A stretch of 64,000 bases of DNA, from assembly GCF_900107205.1 (NCBI RefSeq), contig NZ_FNPC01000008.1:85378-149377 (forward strand), in the 5' to 3' direction. Below the pieces are notes generated by a model. The model saw only the letters and a program-made list of their open reading frames with translations. It was not told the DNA's origin and ran no database searches. Shown here piece after piece: positions 34,215 to 42,496 of this stretch (its first letter is position 1; the number at the start of each line of letters is the position of its first letter). The translations under genes and the position numbers were made by a program. Source of the stretch: Halopenitus persicus. Its GTDB lineage: Archaea; Halobacteriota; Halobacteria; Halobacteriales; Haloferacaceae.

Positions 34215-36272
34215 CTAGTTGTCGAACCGCGCCTGGACGAACGGTTGGGCGTTCTCGATGTCGCCGAGTCGGGAATCCGACAGGAGGACGGCCTCGGTCT
34301 CGTCGATGGGCACGGAGAGGCTCATCTCCTTGGTCCGACCGTATCGGCCCTTCGAGACGACGACCGCGTTGACGATCCCGAGCATATCGAGCTCGGAGAT
34401 GAGGTCGGTGACCCGACGCTGGGTGAGCACGTCGGCGTCGATCTCCTCACAGAGGCGCTTGTAGATGTTGAACACCTCACCGGTGTTGATGTTGTGGACG
34501 CCGTTCTGCTCGAGGAGGATGATCGAAAAGAGGACGATCTTGCTCTGGGTGGGGAGCGTGCGGACGACCTCGACGACGCGGTCGAGTTCGATCTTGTCCT
34601 GTGCCTGCCGGACGTGCTCCTCGCCGATCACCTCCGCCTGGGACCGTTCGGCGAGCTCGCCCGCGGTCCGCAACAGGTCGAGCGCGCGGCGGGCGTCCCC
34701 GTGTTCCTGCGCCGCGAAGGCCGCACACAGGGGGATCACGTCCTCGGTGAGCGCGTCGGGTTTAAACGCGACGTCGGCACGGTGTTGGAGGATGTCCCGG
34801 AGCTGGTTGGCGTCGTACGGCGGGAAGACGATCTCCTCCTCGCCGAGGCTCGATTTGACGCGTGGATCGAGGAAGTCGGTGAACTTCAGGTCGTTCGAGA
34901 TGCCCATGATGGAGATCCGCGAGTTGTCGAGCTCGGAGTTCATCCGCGAGAGGTTATACAGCGTGTCGTCGCCCGACTTCTCGACGAGCTTGTCGATCTC
35001 GTCGAGCATGATCACGGCCACGCGTTCGTGGTAGTCCACCGCGTCGAAGAACGTGGAGTAGACGCGGTCGGTCGGCCAGCCCGTCATCGGGACCTCCTCC
35101 ATCGTCTCGGCGTCGTCGCGAAGCTCCTCGATCCGGGCGTCGATCGCGTCGGGATCGTCGAAGGGCGTGTTCGTGAGGGGCGCGTCGTCGACCTCGTGGG
35201 AGGCGTTCTCGACTTCGGGGGGCGCGTTCTCGACTTCGGGGGGCGCGTTCTCGACTTCGGGGGACGCGTCCTCAACCCGGGATCGAAGCGTCTCGAGTTC
35301 GTCGATCCGGTCGGCGATCACCTCCTGGTTCTGCTGGATGAACTTGTTCGCGAGCTGCGCGAGCACGCGATACTGGGTATCGGTGACCTCACAGTTGATG
35401 TACTCGACCTCGCAGGGGACGTCGTACTTCTTGGAGGTCGACTCGAGTTCGTTGGAGACGAACTTCGCGGAGGCCGTCTTGCCGGTACCGGTCTTTCCGT
35501 AGATGAGGATGTTCGAGGGCGTGTCGCCGCGGAGCGCGGAGACGAGGATCGTCGCCATCCGGTTGATTTGGTCGGTTCGATGGGGGAGTTCGTGGGGCGT
35601 GTAGGAGGGTCGCAGGACCTCCTTGTTCTCGAAGATGGGTTCGCCGGAGAGAAGGTCGTCGAACAAGCCCTGGCTTTCGTCCTCGTCGTCCGCATCGCCC
35701 TGGAAGACGACGCCGTCCAGATCGACGTCGGTCGACGACCGATCCCGGCTGGGTGAGTGGTCGACCGCAACGTCCACGTCGGCGTCGACGCCCGTATCGA
35801 GGTCCGCATCGACATCAGTCGTCGTCTCGGCATCAGCCGTCGTCTCGGCATCAGTCGTCTCGGCGTCGGCTGTGGTTCGTGCCGAGCCGGTGGACGACGA
35901 GTTCGCTTCGGATCGATTCGAACCGGACGGCACCGTTTCCGGTGGAGACGCCTTCGTTCCCGGATCCGCGGATTGATCGTGATCTCGATCGTTGTCCATC
36001 ATCCCGGATCGAGATTCCTTCGTGCCGCCAGTCGTACCGGTGCCGCCAGTCGTTTCGGCGTCGTCCGATTCCCGGGCATCGGATTCGACGACGGCATCGA
36101 CGGACGTTGCGTCGTTGGATCCCGCGTCCGCGCCGTCGGATCCCGGATCGTCACTTGCCGGATCTGCGGCATTCGCCGGGTCCGTCCCGTCCGGGGACGG
36201 ATCGTTTCGTCTCGAAGTCTCGGCGTCGGTCGTCTCGGATTCGTGTTCCGATGTCGTGTGTTCGGTTCCCAT
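34215..36272 (-). CDS. orc1: Orc1/Cdc6-type DNA replication initiator
   Basis: A 685-residue origin-binding AAA+ ATPase. The first 190 residues are acidic low-complexity sequence (many TTDAET and DADVD units). The conserved part starts at GLFDDLLSGEPIFENKEVLR. Walker A is ILIYGKTGTGKTASA (about residue 255), Walker B is VIMLDEIDKLVE, and the C-terminal winged helix follows (LCEEIDADVLTQRRVTDLI). Between the two Walker motifs a repeat of VENAPPE-type octads (about 332-360) interrupts the AAA+ domain. Orc1 proteins bind the origin boxes and load the helicase. The gene lies directly beside the origin it should recognise, with its start 5 bases from the first box-like site, suggesting autoregulation. 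Confidence 0.96.
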   Translation of the reverse strand: MGTEHTTSEHESETTDAETSRRNDPSPDGTDPANAADPASDDPGSDGADAGSNDATSVDAVVESDARESDDAETTGGTGTTGGTKESRSGMMDNDRDHDQSADPGTKASPPETVPSGSNRSEANSSSTGSARTTADAETTDAETTADAETTTDVDADLDTGVDADVDVAVDHSPSRDRSSTDVDLDGVVFQGDADDEDESQGLFDDLLSGEPIFENKEVLRPSYTPHELPHRTDQINRMATILVSALRGDTPSNILIYGKTGTGKTASAKFVSNELESTSKKYDVPCEVEYINCEVTDTQYRVLAQLANKFIQQNQEVIADRIDELETLRSRVEDASPEVENAPPEVENAPPEVENASHEVDDAPLTNTPFDDPDAIDARIEELRDDAETMEEVPMTGWPTDRVYSTFFDAVDYHERVAVIMLDEIDKLVEKSGDDTLYNLSRMNSELDNSRISIMGISNDLKFTDFLDPRVKSSLGEEEIVFPPYDANQLRDILQHRADVAFKPDALTEDVIPLCAAFAAQEHGDARRALDLLRTAGELAERSQAEVIGEEHVRQAQDKIELDRVVEVVRTLPTQSKIVLFSIILLEQNGVHNINTGEVFNIYKRLCEEIDADVLTQRRVTDLISELDMLGIVNAVVVSKGRYGRTKEMSLSVPIDETEAVLLSDSRLGDIENAQPFVQARFDN
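35209..35280 (-). repeat. 24-bp minisatellite inside orc1
   Basis: gcgttctcgacttcggggggc-type units are repeated about three times, coding VENAPPE octads between the Walker A and B motifs of the ATPase. Confidence 0.9.
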
Positions 36273-36276
36273 CGAT

Positions 36277-36300
36277 AACCCCTCTGTTTCAGGTGGAGAA
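36277..36300 (-). promoter_or_regulatory. Origin-recognition-box-like site at the orc1 start
   Basis: Read on the minus strand, ctccacctgaaacagagg-ggtt matches the box core with two or three changes. It sits 5-28 bases upstream of the orc1 ATG, where bound Orc1 could repress its own gene. Confidence 0.6.
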
Positions 36301-36492
36301 CTCCGAGATGGCGCGTAGATACCGCCGTTCAGCGGCGGATGGAGGCGTATTCCTCGAGGAAGCCACAACGGAGCGTCCAGATGATGCAATCGAAACAGAT
36401 GTCCACATACGATAAAAGCGTTGCCCTCTCCAGTTGAAAGGATGGTGTGATAACTGATGCTATTGAACGCGGTGAACACGCCCGAACGGGCA

Positions 36493-36602
36493 GCTCCAGC
36501 GGAAACGGAGGGGTTCGGGAAGGGACGGAGGAGCTCGGGAGGAGACGAAGGGGTCTGGAGCGGAAACGAAGGGGTGGTCGATGAAAACGAAGGGATGGTC
36601 GA
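36493..36602 (+). promoter_or_regulatory. Tandem array of four mini origin boxes
   Basis: Cores ggaaacggaggggt (36501-36514), ggagacgaaggggt (36541-36554), ggaaacgaaggggt (36562-36575) and gaaaacgaagggat (36583-36596) share one direction. The last three are spaced exactly 21 bases, two helical turns, so Orc1 subunits would bind one face. Confidence 0.75.
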
Positions 36603-36807
36603 TGAGCTGGAGCGGCGCGAGCGGGGACCGAACGGGGGACGGATGACGCGTAGCGAGCGGAATCTCACCCGGTGCGATACCCGGTCGTGGGAACGATCCC
36701 GAGTGAGGTGGATAACAGCAACGTGCGATGAATCACTACGAGATCGTATGCCGTGGGGATCGTTAACTTACATCAAATGCTGTTTACGTCCATTCGCATA
36801 TTGTCCA

Positions 36808-36865
36808 CGATCCATCGTTCACCTTACCGCGATCCATCGTTCATCCTACCGGCTAGTCGGTAGGA
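36808..36865. repeat. 22-bp tandem repeat with adjoining palindrome
   Basis: cgatccatcgttcaccttac-cg at 36808 is repeated at 36830 with two changes. The second copy runs into cctaccg-gctagt-cggtagg (36846-36865), a 7-base inverted repeat. It lies between the mini boxes and the AT-rich element. Confidence 0.8.
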
Positions 36866-36918
36866 CGAACCTTTCTCTCATTAGCCGGTCGATCTCGTCC
36901 GTCCGTGTTTGACGATTT

Positions 36919-36953
36919 TCCCCCTCCCCCACCCCTTCGTTTCGTGTGGAGAC
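36919..36953 (-). promoter_or_regulatory. Full origin recognition box, left of the AT-rich element
   Basis: On the minus strand the site reads tccacacgaaacgaagg-ggtggggg with a G-string, the full haloarchaeal box. It mirrors the box at 37142. Confidence 0.88.
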
Positions 36954-36989
36954 CGTGGTTGATGCCCTCCGCGGAACGGGAACGGGACG

Positions 36990-37115
36990 GATCAGTTAAT
37001 AAGAAACCTCTGAATACAGTTATTTTATATTAATATAGTTGTGAATTATTTTTCTGTACTGGAATACGGGTCCGTTTTGTGAGTATTATATATAAAACCA
37101 CCGCTATTACAAACA
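36990..37115. other. AT-rich DNA-unwinding element
   Basis: Over 70% A+T in a genome of about 68% GC, with runs such as ttattttatattaatata and tattatatataaaa, placed between two inverted full boxes. Confidence 0.8.
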
Positions 37116-37141
37116 CCCCTCCCCCACCCCTCCCACACCGA

Positions 37142-37174
37142 GTTCCACACGAAACGAAGGGGTGGGGGGGGGTT
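37142..37174 (+). promoter_or_regulatory. Full origin recognition box, right of the AT-rich element
   Basis: gttccacacgaaacgaagg-ggtggggggg, with the same 18-base core as the left box in the opposite direction. A C-rich run (37116-37136) just before it could pair with the G-string. Confidence 0.88.
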
Positions 37175-37216
37175 CCGTCAACGGTCTCCCATCAGTAACC
37201 GTCCGACGGTCGTTCG

Positions 37217-37400
37217 TCTCGTGAACTGGTATAACTGGTATTCTCGTGAACTGGTATTCTCGTGAACTGGTATCGGGGAATGCGTCCAATGGGTGGCATT
37301 CGTCCTCCGGATGAACCGGTCCATCCACCTGAACTGCTTCCTACTCCGGACTGTTTCCCTGCCCTGAACTGCGTCTCGTCCCCCTGAACTGCTTCCCGTC
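37217..37400. repeat. Two blocks of short direct repeats beside the origin
   Basis: tctcgtgaactggtat occurs three times at 37217-37273, and cctgaactgcttcc-type units occur three times at 37328-37400. No gene lies in 37201-37543; a TATA-like cttaagtg near 37480 probably serves oapA. Confidence 0.8.
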
Positions 37401-37543
37401 CTTTTGACACGAACCGTCCTCCGTCCTCCGATTGTCGAGAGTCCGCAAGAGGGAGTCGTTGCCGCGTCTGACGCAGTTCTTAAGTGAGAGCGGCGTGGAA
37501 CGTGCGGTATACTCCCCGCGCCGCCGCAGGGACGGAGGACAGG

Positions 37544-38185
37544 ATGGGACTGCTCACGAATCTCAAAGACAGTATCTCGAAGGTCTCTGACCGGCTGTTC
37601 GCGGACGAGGAGCCGAAGCGGATCGGCATCTACGGTCCGCCGAACGCCGGCAAGACGACGCTCGCGAACCGCATTGCCCGTGATTGGACCGGCGACGCCG
37701 TCGGCCCCGAAAGCCACGTTCCACACGAAACGCGCCGGGCTCGCCGCAAGGAGGGCGTCGAGATCGAGCGCAACGGGCGAACGGTCACGATCGACATCGT
37801 CGACACGCCGGGCGTCACGACCAAGGTCGACTACAAGGAGTTCCTCGACCACGATATGGAGAAGGACGACGCCGTCCGCCGGTCGCGCGAGGCGACCGAG
37901 GGCGTCGCGGAGGCGATGCACTGGCTCCGCGAGGACGTCGACGGCGTCATCTACGTGCTCGATTCCACGACCGACCCGTTCACCCAGGTGAACACGATGC
38001 TCATCGGCATCATCGAGTCCCAGGATCTCCCCGTTCTCATCCTCGCGAACAAGACCGACCTCCCGGAATCGAACATCCAGCGCGTCGCCAACGCCTTCCC
38101 GCAACACGAGACCATCCCCCTCTCGGCGCTCGAGGGCGACAATATGGATGAAGTCTACGACAAGATCGCGGAGTACTTCGGATAA
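37544..38185 (+). CDS. oapA: Era-like small GTPase OapA/ArvA
   Basis: A 213-residue Ras-superfamily GTPase. G1 is GIYGPPNAGKTTLANR (about residues 27-42), G3 DTPGVTTK, G4 LANKTDLPE, and G5 IPLSALEGDN. Its place next to the chromosomal origin and the two following genes identify the haloarchaeal oapABC set (origin-associated proteins). The same genes have been described as arvABC, with the GTPase needed for budding of extracellular vesicles; I rely on memory for that link. The ATG at 37544 gives the usual amphipathic start MGLLTNLKDSISKVSDRLF. Its stop shares a base with the next start (TAATG). Confidence 0.9.
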   Translation: MGLLTNLKDSISKVSDRLFADEEPKRIGIYGPPNAGKTTLANRIARDWTGDAVGPESHVPHETRRARRKEGVEIERNGRTVTIDIVDTPGVTTKVDYKEFLDHDMEKDDAVRRSREATEGVAEAMHWLREDVDGVIYVLDSTTDPFTQVNTMLIGIIESQDLPVLILANKTDLPESNIQRVANAFPQHETIPLSALEGDNMDEVYDKIAEYFG

Positions 38186-38664
38186 TGCCCGAAGCAACGT
38201 CCAACGTCGACGGCGGCGACGGTATCGGTGACGACCCCGACGGCATCGGGGACGATCCCGGCGACGACGGCTCCGGCAACGACTCCGGGGGCAACGACGA
38301 CGGGAACGGCGTCCGGATCGACCTGATAAGCGGCGCCCGGATGGAAGGGCTGACTGGGATGGAGAAGATCCGGCTCATCCTCGACGGCGTCCGCGACGGC
38401 AACATCGTCATCCTCGAGGAGGGACTCTCCCCCGACGAGGAGTCGAAGCTCATCGAGGTGACGATGACCGAGATCAACCCCGACGAGTTCAGCGGCATCG
38501 AGATCGAGACGTACCCGAAATCCGACGCGGGCGACCAGACCCTCCTCGACCGGCTGATGGGCCGGGAGTCCGCACAGAAGCTGACCGTCATCGGTCCGGC
38601 CAACCAACTCCAGACCCTTCACAAGGACGAGACGCTCATCAGCGCGCTCGTCTCCCGCAAGTAG
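38185..38664 (+). CDS. oapB: OapB/ArvB, DUF2073 protein
   Basis: A 159-residue protein. The first 45 residues are Gly/Asp/Asn-rich low complexity, then comes the DUF2073 core with SGARMEGLTGMEKIRLIL, NIVILEEGLSPDEESKLIEV and IEIETYPKS. The biochemical role is unknown; family members are always encoded between the GTPase and a zinc-ribbon protein. The start overlaps the oapA stop by one base and the stop directly touches the oapC start, so the three proteins are made together. Confidence 0.88.
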   Translation: MPEATSNVDGGDGIGDDPDGIGDDPGDDGSGNDSGGNDDGNGVRIDLISGARMEGLTGMEKIRLILDGVRDGNIVILEEGLSPDEESKLIEVTMTEINPDEFSGIEIETYPKSDAGDQTLLDRLMGRESAQKLTVIGPANQLQTLHKDETLISALVSRK

Positions 38665-39471
38665 ATGCCCCATCAGTGCACGGCGTGCGGCCACGTCTTT
38701 CCCGACGGATCCAAGGAAATGCTCTCGGGCTGTCCCGACTGCGGCGGCAACAAGTTCCAGTTCAAACCCGGCTCGGTCGAGGAAGCGTCGGCCGAGGACA
38801 CGGGCCGATCCGCGGGCGGGCCGGCGGACCGCGATGCCACGAGCGGCGACGTCACGATCGAGGCCGACCGCGACACGCCCCCCGAACCGGACCACGACCC
38901 CGCGCCCGGAACCGGCCGTGACGCCGAGGTCACGGTGGCAACCGATCCGTCATCCACCGATGCGTCACCCACCGATGCGTCACCCACCGATGCGTCACCC
39001 ACCGATGCGTCCGCCGCCGATCCGGACGCGGCCGCCTCGACTGACGCACCCCCGTCGAACGCGGCCGAGGACGATGCGCAGGCGAGCGCGCGATCCGAGG
39101 TCGTCAGCTCCGACGAGCTCTCGGTCACGAGCAATCCCGATGCCGCCGCCCCCTCGTCTCGCGAGGACGCGTCGACGCCATCCCGCGCATCCGAGGCGGC
39201 CGAGGACGCCGATGTCGGTACCGACCCTGACGCCGCCGACGCGACTGATCACCCCGACACACGGACGGACACGGACGACGACCGGGCCGGGCTGGACGCG
39301 CTTCGCGAGGAGCTCAACGACCAGTTCGAGAGCATCAGGATCGTCAGCCCGGGACAGTACGAGCTCAATCTGATGGAGCTGTACGACCGGCAGGAGTACA
39401 TCATCTCGTTACAGGAGGACGGCCGCTACGTCATCGAGATGCCCGGCGATTGGGGTCCCGACGAGGACTGA
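38665..39471 (+). CDS. oapC: OapC/ArvC zinc-ribbon protein
   Basis: A 268-residue protein. Residues 3-32 form a zinc ribbon with two cysteine pairs (HQCTACGHVF and GCPDCGGNKF). A long acidic, Ala/Thr/Pro-rich linker follows, with four PTDAS repeats coded by a 15-bp minisatellite (38955-39014). The conserved C-terminal segment is FESIRIVSPGQYELNLMELY, then EYIISLQEDGRYVIEMPGDW. Role unknown; it completes the origin-associated operon. The ATG follows the oapB stop without a gap. The last bases of the gene are the first unit of a four-copy repeat. Confidence 0.88.
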   Translation: MPHQCTACGHVFPDGSKEMLSGCPDCGGNKFQFKPGSVEEASAEDTGRSAGGPADRDATSGDVTIEADRDTPPEPDHDPAPGTGRDAEVTVATDPSSTDASPTDASPTDASPTDASAADPDAAASTDAPPSNAAEDDAQASARSEVVSSDELSVTSNPDAAAPSSREDASTPSRASEAAEDADVGTDPDAADATDHPDTRTDTDDDRAGLDALREELNDQFESIRIVSPGQYELNLMELYDRQEYIISLQEDGRYVIEMPGDWGPDED

Positions 39472-39556
39472 CGGCGATCGGGGTCCCGACGAGGACTGAC
39501 GGCGATCGGGGTCCCGACGAGGACTGACGGCGATCGGGGTCCCGACGAGGACTGAC
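39445..39556. repeat. 28-bp tandem repeat copying the 3' end of oapC
   Basis: Four units of ggcgatcggggtcccgacg-aggactgac, at 39445, 39473, 39501 and 39529. Unit 1 codes the last nine residues and stop of OapC and has one change (gattgg) from the others. Confidence 0.95.
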
Positions 39557-39576
39557 CGCGAACTGGCCTGGTCCCG

Positions 39577-40155
39577 TCACTCGAGCGAGACCGTTCCCGC
39601 GGGCTCCCGGAAGTCCGGATCGTAGATCGTCAGCGACCGCGCACGCCACTCGATCCGGTCGATCTCCGACTCCGCGAGCGCCTCCGCCCGATCGACCGGC
39701 CCGCCGCGCGCGAGCGTGACGTGTGGCACGTACGCCTCGCCCTCGATCCCGGGGACCGGATCGAAGGCGCGACACAGTCGACGATGCAACCGATCGAGGT
39801 CGTCGCTCTCCACGCGCAGGTACACCACGGGACCGGGCCCCCGAGCCGGCTCCTCGAAGTAGTCGATCCCGGTGATCGACAGGTCCAGCGGATCGGTGCC
39901 CGCGATCACCGGCCGCAGTCGCTCGCGAAGCCGCGTGACGGCGCGGTCCCGGCGTCGCCCGCGGTCGGGATCCCCGCCGTAACCGCCACCCCCGCCATCG
40001 AGACCGCCACCGACGTCCTCGAGGTCGCCGCTGCCGAACCGCTTGCAGACGAGCGTGTGTCGCTCGCGGACCCGGTCGAACGCGACCAGGTCCGGATGGC
40101 GGTCGTTCGCGAGTCGGTCGACGGCGGGCGGGAGCGGAACGTTGAGGCTGAACAT
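39577..40155 (-). CDS. 2'-5' RNA ligase family protein
   Basis: A 192-residue 2H phosphoesterase-superfamily protein. The two histidine motifs that define the family are RERHTLVCKRFG (about residue 33) and YVPHVTLARGG (about 145). Members include LigT/ThpR-type RNA ligases and cyclic phosphodiesterases that open 2',3'-cyclic phosphates; the natural substrate in haloarchaea is unknown. A Gly-rich stretch (about 50-60) interrupts the fold. The gene ends 20 bases from the oapC-derived repeat and is followed upstream by a small membrane-protein gene on the same strand, 16 bases away. Confidence 0.88.
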   Translation of the reverse strand: MFSLNVPLPPAVDRLANDRHPDLVAFDRVRERHTLVCKRFGSGDLEDVGGGLDGGGGGYGGDPDRGRRRDRAVTRLRERLRPVIAGTDPLDLSITGIDYFEEPARGPGPVVYLRVESDDLDRLHRRLCRAFDPVPGIEGEAYVPHVTLARGGPVDRAEALAESEIDRIEWRARSLTIYDPDFREPAGTVSLE

Positions 40156-40171
40156 CGGGTCTTGCGGCCGA

Positions 40172-40375
40172 TCAGAGGTTGTCGGTCAACCACAGGACGA
40201 TCACGACGATGATGACGATCCCGATGATCGTCGGGAGCGCCCGCAACACCGCGAACGTGAGGTTCACCAGCTGCCCGAGCACCTCGAGCACGAGCCAGAC
40301 GATCACGAGCCCGAGGATCACCTTCAGCAGGTCCTCGACGTCGACCGATCCTCTGGCTTCGAGTTCCCGATCCAT
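40172..40375 (-). CDS. 67-residue membrane protein (DUF7554-like)
   Basis: Begins MDRELEARGSVDVEDLLKV and then has two membrane helices (about 18-40 and 44-63, LPTIIGIVIIVVIVLWL). I recall similar short proteins in haloarchaea under DUF7554; no function is known. The ATG at 40375 starts the charged head, while the frame upstream has no protein character. It lies 16 bases before the RNA-ligase-like gene on the same strand, so the two probably share a transcript. Confidence 0.75.
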   Translation of the reverse strand: MDRELEARGSVDVEDLLKVILGLVIVWLVLEVLGQLVNLTFAVLRALPTIIGIVIIVVIVLWLTDNL

Positions 40376-40507
40376 ACCGGGAACTCGACGCCGAGCGACA
40401 AAAAGGTCTCCACGGGAGGATCCGACCCTTCCCATACCTCTTGGCTCAAAAACACGTTCTGGCGCCGTGAGAAACCGATATACGCCGGGGGGACACAATC
40501 GATCAGT

Positions 40508-41878
40508 ATGACTCGCTCGCGGACCGTGCGGACCCGATTCGGCGCCATCGCGCTCGCGGTCGTCGTCGGCATCGTCGTCCTCGGCGTGACGTTCCTCGCG
40601 GCACCCGGGATCGTCGGCCCCGACGGTGCTCCCGACGTCACCAACGGCTCCGATTCGATCGCCGTGAACGGCTCCGATTCGACCGCTGCGCCGTCCGCCG
40701 ACGGCACCGGTACCGGCGGGGGCGGAGGAGCCGGGTCCGTCGCCGCCCAGGCGGTCGACGCCGACAAGGTAGCGATCCGGATCGACCTCAACGAGTCCGG
40801 CGCCGCGAGGTGGCGCCTCGAGTACCGCGTTCGGCTGGACACCGACGAGCGCGAGGCGGCCTTCGAGAACCTCAGCGCCGACGTCGCCGCGAACGAGTCG
40901 GCCTACGCCGGCCGGTTCACGACGCGAATGGAGACGACGGTCGCCGCGGCCGCGAACGCCACCGGTCGGTCGATGTCGGTCGACGACGTCGCGGTCGAGA
41001 CGGACCGCCGGGAGCTCCCGGAGTCGTACGGCGTCCTCCGGTATACCTTCGAGTGGAACGGGTTCGCGACCGTCTCCGAGGACCGGATCGTCGCCGGCGA
41101 CGCAATCGCCGGCCTCTTTCTGGATTCGGGCCACCGCCTCACGATCGCCTGGCCCGACGGCTACGAGGTCGACGCCGTCCGCCCGACGCCCGACGAGACC
41201 GGCCCGGCCTCGGCCACGTGGGTCGGCCCCGCCGAGTTCGCCGGCGACGAGCCCCGGATCGTTCTCGTTCCGGCCGCACCCTACGGCATCGGCGGAACCG
41301 CCCTGGCCGGGGTCCTCGTGATCCTCCTCGTCGTCGTCCTCCTGGCGATCCTCGCGTACCGCCGCCGGGATCGCCTCGTCGGAACGCTCACCGCCGATCG
41401 AGCGTCCGCGGCCGATGGCGAATCGGCGTCCGACGACGGGTCGCCCGATGCGCCGATGCCGGCTGACGACGGGACGACCGCTGGCGGGACGGAGACGACT
41501 TCCGACCACGATTCGACCGCCGATTCGGCCGCCGGTTCGACCGCCGATTCAGCTACGGATACCGGCCCGAACGAATCCCCGCCGGAGGAGCTGTTGAGCA
41601 ACGAGGAGCGCGTCCTCCGGCTCCTTCGGGAGAACGGGGGTCGGATGAAACAACAGGACGTCGTCGATGCCCTCGGCTGGTCCGACGCCCGGACGAGCCA
41701 GGTCGTCTCGGGGCTCCGGGAGGCGGGAGACCTCGACAGCTTCCGGCTCGGCCGCGAGAACGTGCTTCGGCTGCCGGAGGCTGACGCGGTCGATCCCGGG
41801 GCGACTGACGAGTCCGGACCGGTCGACTCCGAGACGACCGATTCCGAATCGTCGACCGACGACTCGAATAACGGCTAA
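40508..41878 (+). CDS. Membrane-anchored winged-helix regulator (DUF7343/DUF7345 type)
   Basis: A 456-residue protein. An N-terminal helix (about 13-32) directs it to the membrane. An external beta-rich domain follows (about 80-270) with IRIDLNESGAARWRLEYRV and YGVLRYTFEWNGFATV. A second membrane helix (about 285-305) leads to a Ser/Thr/Asp-rich linker, and a cytoplasmic winged helix lies at about 360-430 (LSNEERVLRLLRENGGRMKQ; GWSDARTSQVVSGLREAG). It looks like a one-component sensor that reads the outside and binds DNA inside. The ligand and targets are unknown. A TATA-like gatata lies about 35 bases before the ATG. Confidence 0.82.
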   Translation: MTRSRTVRTRFGAIALAVVVGIVVLGVTFLAAPGIVGPDGAPDVTNGSDSIAVNGSDSTAAPSADGTGTGGGGGAGSVAAQAVDADKVAIRIDLNESGAARWRLEYRVRLDTDEREAAFENLSADVAANESAYAGRFTTRMETTVAAAANATGRSMSVDDVAVETDRRELPESYGVLRYTFEWNGFATVSEDRIVAGDAIAGLFLDSGHRLTIAWPDGYEVDAVRPTPDETGPASATWVGPAEFAGDEPRIVLVPAAPYGIGGTALAGVLVILLVVVLLAILAYRRRDRLVGTLTADRASAADGESASDDGSPDAPMPADDGTTAGGTETTSDHDSTADSAAGSTADSATDTGPNESPPEELLSNEERVLRLLRENGGRMKQQDVVDALGWSDARTSQVVSGLREAGDLDSFRLGRENVLRLPEADAVDPGATDESGPVDSETTDSESSTDDSNNG

Positions 41879-42077
41879 CGACGCTGCCGGGATCCGCCGA
41901 CTCGGACTGATCGTCTTGCGCGAACCGCCTCGCGTCAACCGTCTTCGGTGACGAGTTCCCGTCCCCGTCGCTCGGCCACCGTCGACGAGCACCGTGGCTC
42001 CCCGGTTTCGTGTCTCCGTTGGTCGTCCTCCGGGCGTGTTCAGAAAACCGTCGGCGGTGCGTGACGCGACCGACCGG
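41879..42077. other. 199-base gap, nothing recognised
   Basis: No frame with protein character, no repeat and no promoter-like patch that I can support. Confidence 0.5.
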
Positions 42078-42251
42078 TCACTCGTCGTTGAGCTCCTTGA
42101 ACTGGTTCAGAAGGTCCTCGGTGGACTCGCCCGACTCGTAGGTGATCGACCCCCGGTATTCGTTCCGCTCGTCGTCGAATCCCGCGTCAACGACGCCCGT
42201 CTTCTGCTCGCGACGCTCGTGCTCGTCCTCGTCATAGGCACCCATTGACAT
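42078..42251 (-). CDS. 57-residue acidic protein (DUF5786-like)
   Basis: Sequence starts MSMGAYDEDEHERREQKTG and ends LLNQFKELNDE, with ERNEYRGSITYESGEST between. This is the small haloarchaeal family I know as DUF5786: soluble, acidic, function unknown. The start is supported by the palindromic TATA-like element 27-38 bases upstream. It stands alone between divergent and convergent neighbours. Confidence 0.82.
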   Translation of the reverse strand: MSMGAYDEDEHERREQKTGVVDAGFDDERNEYRGSITYESGESTEDLLNQFKELNDE

Positions 42252-42277
42252 GCTACGTCCCTTCTATGAAACATCTA

Positions 42278-42289
42278 TACATATATGTA
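42278..42289 (-). promoter_or_regulatory. TATA element of the DUF5786-like gene
   Basis: tacatatatgta is a 12-base palindrome in GC-rich DNA, 27-38 bases from the ATG at 42251, which fits a leaderless promoter. To its right, a 20-bp direct repeat (gtcgtcggcgatcccttc) lies at about 42370-42415 in the gap before the next gene. Confidence 0.65.
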
Positions 42290-42496
42290 ACGGTCGTTCA
42301 CCCCTCGCAGCCGGGTCGGATTCCGGTGCGGGCGACGCCCCGGGAGGCGACGATCGACGTTTCGTTCGTGATCGTCGGCGATCCCTTCTTTGGTCGTCGG
42401 CGATCCCTTCGTCCGCCGACCGCATTGCCGGCGCCGACCACGGCGTCGCGTCGCCCACACCGGAACGCATTACCGTCGCTGCGACCTATCTCGGCC

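Larger units (their letters stand above)
36273..37200. other. oriC: Chromosomal replication origin (oriC) next to orc1
   Basis: About 930 bases without a gene between orc1 and the oapA gene. It has boxes on both sides of an AT-rich region (36990-37115), including tatattaatatag and tattatatataaaac, which is the likely DNA-unwinding element. The outer boxes point in opposite directions, as in known haloarchaeal origins (for example Haloferax and Halobacterium oriC1), and both neighbours (orc1 and oapA) are the usual ones. Function is inferred from this match. Confidence 0.88.

Noticed and set aside
37116..37136. A further full origin box at the C-rich run
   Set aside because: It has only the C-string and lacks the cgaaacg core, so it was not counted as a box.
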